From NCBI RefSeq assembly GCF_004802635.2, contig NZ_CP046052.1, positions 930,001 through 994,000 on the forward strand: a stretch of DNA of 64,000 bases, read 5' to 3'. This stretch comes from Methylocystis heyeri. Its GTDB lineage: Bacteria > Pseudomonadota > Alphaproteobacteria > Rhizobiales > Beijerinckiaceae. The position numbers and the translations under genes are program-made. Each line of letters opens with the position of its first letter. The stretch's first letter is position 1. A model generated the notes under the pieces. The model had not been told where the DNA came from and did not search any database. It saw only the letters and a list, made by a program, of their open reading frames with translations. Of the stretch, positions 61,079 to 64,000 are shown in pieces.

Positions 61079-64000
61079 TTGATAAACGAGCGGCAGGCCG
61101 GGCAAGAAGGCGAGGCGGATCGAGACTTCGGCGCAACGGAGTTCAGGTTGCGAAGACCGCGCCTGTCGGCGGGCGCACGTCGGTTCGTGCGCGGCGCGGG
61201 CGGGATCGGAATCGGGATATTGCTGATTCTGAGCATGGCGGCAGGCGTTTTCCTGACCGCCCTTTCGCGCGGACCCATCGGATTCGACTGGCTGGCGCCG
61301 ACAATCGTGCGTTCGCTGGACGAGCTTTACGCCGGCCGCTACGCCTTCGGGCTGAAGGGCGTCGCCGTAGCCAACACGGATCACGGTCCGACGCTGACCA
61401 TCCAGGGGCTCACGGTCAAATGCCAGGACCGCCTCATCGTGGCCGCGCCCCGCGCCGAAATATCGGTCGATCTCTCCTCGCTGCTGTCCGGCCGGATCAA
61501 GCCGCACCGACTGGAGATGCTCGACCTCGAATTGCGCCTGTCCGTCCTGCCGGATGGCCGGGTGACCATCTCCGCCGGCGCGCCGCCTCAGGAATTGCCG
61601 GCGCATGCCCCCCAGGTCCCGGCGCCCGGCGACGATGCTGCGAAGCCGGACCCGGATATTCCGGTCGAGGGCTCCAAACTGCTGGGCCGCGCCGGCGCCG
61701 CGCTCAGGATTCTCAGCGATCTCTCGACCAATCCCGACAGCGCGATAGGCGCGATCGACCGGGTGGGAATCTCGCACGGACGGCTCGTCATCGACGACCG
61801 CACGGTCGACCGGGTCATCAGCTACGACGATCTTGCGCTCAGCCTGGATAAAAGCCCCGGCGGCATGAAGTTCACCCTCGGGGCGAACGCCGGCGGCCGG
61901 CGCTGGTCGATTTCGGCCTCGGCGCATGGGCTGCCCGGCTCACGCCGCGATTTCGACGCGCAGGCCCAGAGTTTCACCCTCGACGACATCGCGCTGCTCG
62001 GGGGCTTGCGCAAGCTGCCCTTCGATACGGATTCGCGCTTCTCCGCGAAGCTGCATTACGTTCTCGGCGCCGGAGGCCGGGTGTTGGAGGCCGGCGGCGC
62101 CTTGCGCCTCGGCAAGGGATTCTTTCGGCTGGAGGAGCCCGATTTCGAGCCTGTCATGATAACCGAGCTCTCGGGCGCCGCGCATTGGGACGCGGCGAAC
62201 CGCCAGTTCGTCGTTTCTCCCGTGATCGTAAAGACGGCGGTTCTGGATCTCGCCATCGAGGGCGCGGTGGCTCCGCCGCCTCCGGACATCGGGGCAGGGC
62301 AGGAAAATCCGGCTTCCGATCTCTGGAAGGCCTCGTTTCGCCTCGCCAAGCCGACCGTGCTGGCGCCCGAGCGGCCAGGACAGCAGCCGCTTCATATAGA
62401 CCGGTCCGAGATGAGGCTGCAGCTTTCGCTCGCCCGGCAGAAGTTCGAGCTCACCCGCTTCGAACTCGGCTCTCCGGAGGCCAACGTGACCGGCTCGGCG
62501 GTGATCGATTGGGTCTCCAGCCCGCATGTCGCTTATGGGATCAATCTGGAGAACACCCAGATCGGCGCCTTGACCCGGCTCGCGCCGACCCACGCCGCCG
62601 CGCCGGTCAGATATTGGCTCACCGAACATGCGCCGGCCGGAATCATCAGGCGAGGGGAGTTCAAGGCGGATTTCACCCAGTCCGACATGGTGGCGATGCG
62701 CTACGAAAATCCGCCGACCGACGCGGCGATTCACGGCGAAGCCGAAGTCGTGAACGTCTCCCTCGTCGATCTCATTCCCGGATTGCCGCCGGTCACAGTC
62801 CTTGCGGCGCATCTGCACCAGACCGGAAGGACATTCAGCCTGGACGGGGCGAGCGGCTATCTGGACACGCATCACGAGCATCGCATCAATCTGAGCGAAG
62901 GGCGCCTGGCGATCGCGGACAACTCCGTGAAGCCGTCTCCGTCGACGCTCGACCTTCGTCTTGCGGGCGGCGTCGAGGCCGCGGCCGAAATCGTGTCCAT
63001 TCCGAGTCTTGCGCCTCTGGTGCGTCTTCCCCTCGAGCCGTCGCAGCTCAAGGGACAGATCGAGGGCCGCCTGCACGCCGATCTCGAAATCGGCGACAAT
63101 GCGCGGGCCGACCGCACGGTCGTGGCGGTGGAAGCCAATGCGTTCAATCTATCGATCGAGCGCTTTTTCGGCGCGGAACGGCTCGAGGGCGCGGCGCTCA
63201 ACATCGTCGACGATCCGGCTTCGGGTCTGAAGGTCACGGGCGGCGGGCGGCTGTATGGGGGGTCGGCCACCATAGACCTGAAGCGCGCGCCGGGAGAAGG
63301 AGCGCCGACCCAGGCGCAGCTTTCCCTCGTCCTGGACGACGCTGCGCGCGCCAAGGCGGGCTTCGCGCTTCCGGGGGTCTCGGGCCCGGTGGTGGCGCTG
63401 GTGAAGACGAACCTGCCTTTCAACGAGGCCGAAACCCCCGTTGAACTCGACCTTTCGCGCGCGTCCCTGGACAATATCCTGCCCGGCGTCGCCAAACCGG
63501 CGGGCAAACCGGCGAAGGCGCAATTCACCTTCTCGAAACGGCCGGAAGGCGTGACGCTCGAGCGCTTTACATTCGAAACCGGCCCCACCCAGATCGCCGG
63601 CGTGGTCGATCTTTCCAAGGAAGGGGCGTTTCGCTCGGCGAAGTTCTCGCAGTTCCGCCTTTCGCCCGGGGACGAGGCGCGGGTCGAAGTCCAGCGCGCT
63701 GGGGAAGGTCTGAAGCTCTCCGTGCGTGGAACCAATCTCGATGCGCGTGCCGTGCTGCGCGGCCTCACCTCGACAGTCAGCGAGAAGCCGTCGCAGGGCG
63801 GCGGCAAGGCGGCGGCCATTTCCTTCGACGATCTCGATCTCGACCTGAAGTCGCCGATCGTCTCCGGATTCGGCAAGCAGATACTGTCGAACGTCGACCT
63901 CAAATGGGAGCGCAAGGGGGGACGCGTCCGGCAATTTGCGCTCTCGGGCAATTTCGGGCGCGAGCCACTTTCGGTCGCGTTGAGCCGGGGCGACGCGGCG
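61079..64000 (+). CDS. AsmA-like/DUF3971 envelope protein (3' end beyond window)
   Basis: A frame of at least 970 codons runs off the right edge. It opens at TTG 61079, or TTG 61148; no ATG fits. A basic N-terminus and one membrane helix (IGIGILLILSMAAGVFLTAL) are followed by a long periplasmic beta-rich region with typical AsmA/DUF3971 blocks, such as YAFGLKGVAVANTDHGPTL, LEMLDLELRLSVLPDG and VSIPSLAPLVRLPLEPSQLK. AsmA-type proteins (YhdP, TamB kin) act in lipid traffic to the outer membrane. The reading frame stays open to base 64000. Confidence 0.85.
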   Translation, partial: MINERQAGQEGEADRDFGATEFRLRRPRLSAGARRFVRGAGGIGIGILLILSMAAGVFLTALSRGPIGFDWLAPTIVRSLDELYAGRYAFGLKGVAVANTDHGPTLTIQGLTVKCQDRLIVAAPRAEISVDLSSLLSGRIKPHRLEMLDLELRLSVLPDGRVTISAGAPPQELPAHAPQVPAPGDDAAKPDPDIPVEGSKLLGRAGAALRILSDLSTNPDSAIGAIDRVGISHGRLVIDDRTVDRVISYDDLALSLDKSPGGMKFTLGANAGGRRWSISASAHGLPGSRRDFDAQAQSFTLDDIALLGGLRKLPFDTDSRFSAKLHYVLGAGGRVLEAGGALRLGKGFFRLEEPDFEPVMITELSGAAHWDAANRQFVVSPVIVKTAVLDLAIEGAVAPPPPDIGAGQENPASDLWKASFRLAKPTVLAPERPGQQPLHIDRSEMRLQLSLARQKFELTRFELGSPEANVTGSAVIDWVSSPHVAYGINLENTQIGALTRLAPTHAAAPVRYWLTEHAPAGIIRRGEFKADFTQSDMVAMRYENPPTDAAIHGEAEVVNVSLVDLIPGLPPVTVLAAHLHQTGRTFSLDGASGYLDTHHEHRINLSEGRLAIADNSVKPSPSTLDLRLAGGVEAAAEIVSIPSLAPLVRLPLEPSQLKGQIEGRLHADLEIGDNARADRTVVAVEANAFNLSIERFFGAERLEGAALNIVDDPASGLKVTGGGRLYGGSATIDLKRAPGEGAPTQAQLSLVLDDAARAKAGFALPGVSGPVVALVKTNLPFNEAETPVELDLSRASLDNILPGVAKPAGKPAKAQFTFSKRPEGVTLERFTFETGPTQIAGVVDLSKEGAFRSAKFSQFRLSPGDEARVEVQRAGEGLKLSVRGTNLDARAVLRGLTSTVSEKPSQGGGKAAAISFDDLDLDLKSPIVSGFGKQILSNVDLKWERKGGRVRQFALSGNFGREPLSVALSRGDAA

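Overview
The window reads as a high-GC alphaproteobacterial chromosome, most likely Hyphomicrobiales (Rhizobiales). The clues are the dusB-ntrB-ntrC-ntrY-ntrX-hfq-hflX-mazG order, a fused ispDF, cinA next to a RatA/Coq10-type gene and lipA, a small phasin, a two-domain cold-shock protein and a TIM14-like J-protein beside a VWA protein. A Methylocystaceae/Beijerinckiaceae relative would fit, but no marker in the window proves genus. Phasin points to PHB granules, and HdeB-like proteins, Bcp and a multicopper oxidase point to envelope and oxidative/metal stress handling.

Layout. 1-19.8 kb is mostly housekeeping: tRNA-Arg, a GT90 glycosyltransferase, a Nudix protein, metC, an orphan amino-acid binding protein, DUF2478, the VWA/J-domain pair, a DD-carboxypeptidase with SPOR domain, phasin, GYF/RDD protein, dnaE, lipA, an OmpR-type two-component system, a RatA-like gene and cinA. 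19.8-32.6 kb is an accessory island entirely on the minus strand: one full-length, Sec-signal-bearing Rhs/YD-repeat protein (28003-32589) followed downstream by a stack of partial Rhs 3' ends. Each partial copy carries a different C-terminal tip and, in the intact modules, its own small cognate gene. This is the architecture of a polymorphic toxin/immunity locus with orphan tips. An IS3 element sits inside it. ispDF follows, then 34.2-38.4 kb holds six tandem paralogs of a secreted protein of about 190 aa with a conserved cysteine pair and no recognised family. 38.5-46.0 kb is the dusB-ntrBC-ntrYX nitrogen-control cluster. 46.0-64.0 kb returns to core genes (hfq, hflX, mazG, anmK, a TlpA-like protein, bcp and the start of a large AsmA/DUF3971 protein), with a sulfatase/LysR scar, an IS5-family element in a palindromic repeat, and a Tat-exported multicopper oxidase.

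In related genomes cinA, ispDF and dusB-ntrB are usually near one another. Here the Rhs island lies between cinA and ispDF and the secreted-paralog array between ispDF and dusB, so both look like insertions or expansions at one hot spot. The island's cognate genes are visibly more AT-rich than the surroundings. The most interesting systems are the Rhs tip array (five distinct tips, several cysteine-rich, with linked candidate immunity genes) and the six-gene secreted family. All functional statements are from reading the sequence and family knowledge; no search was run.
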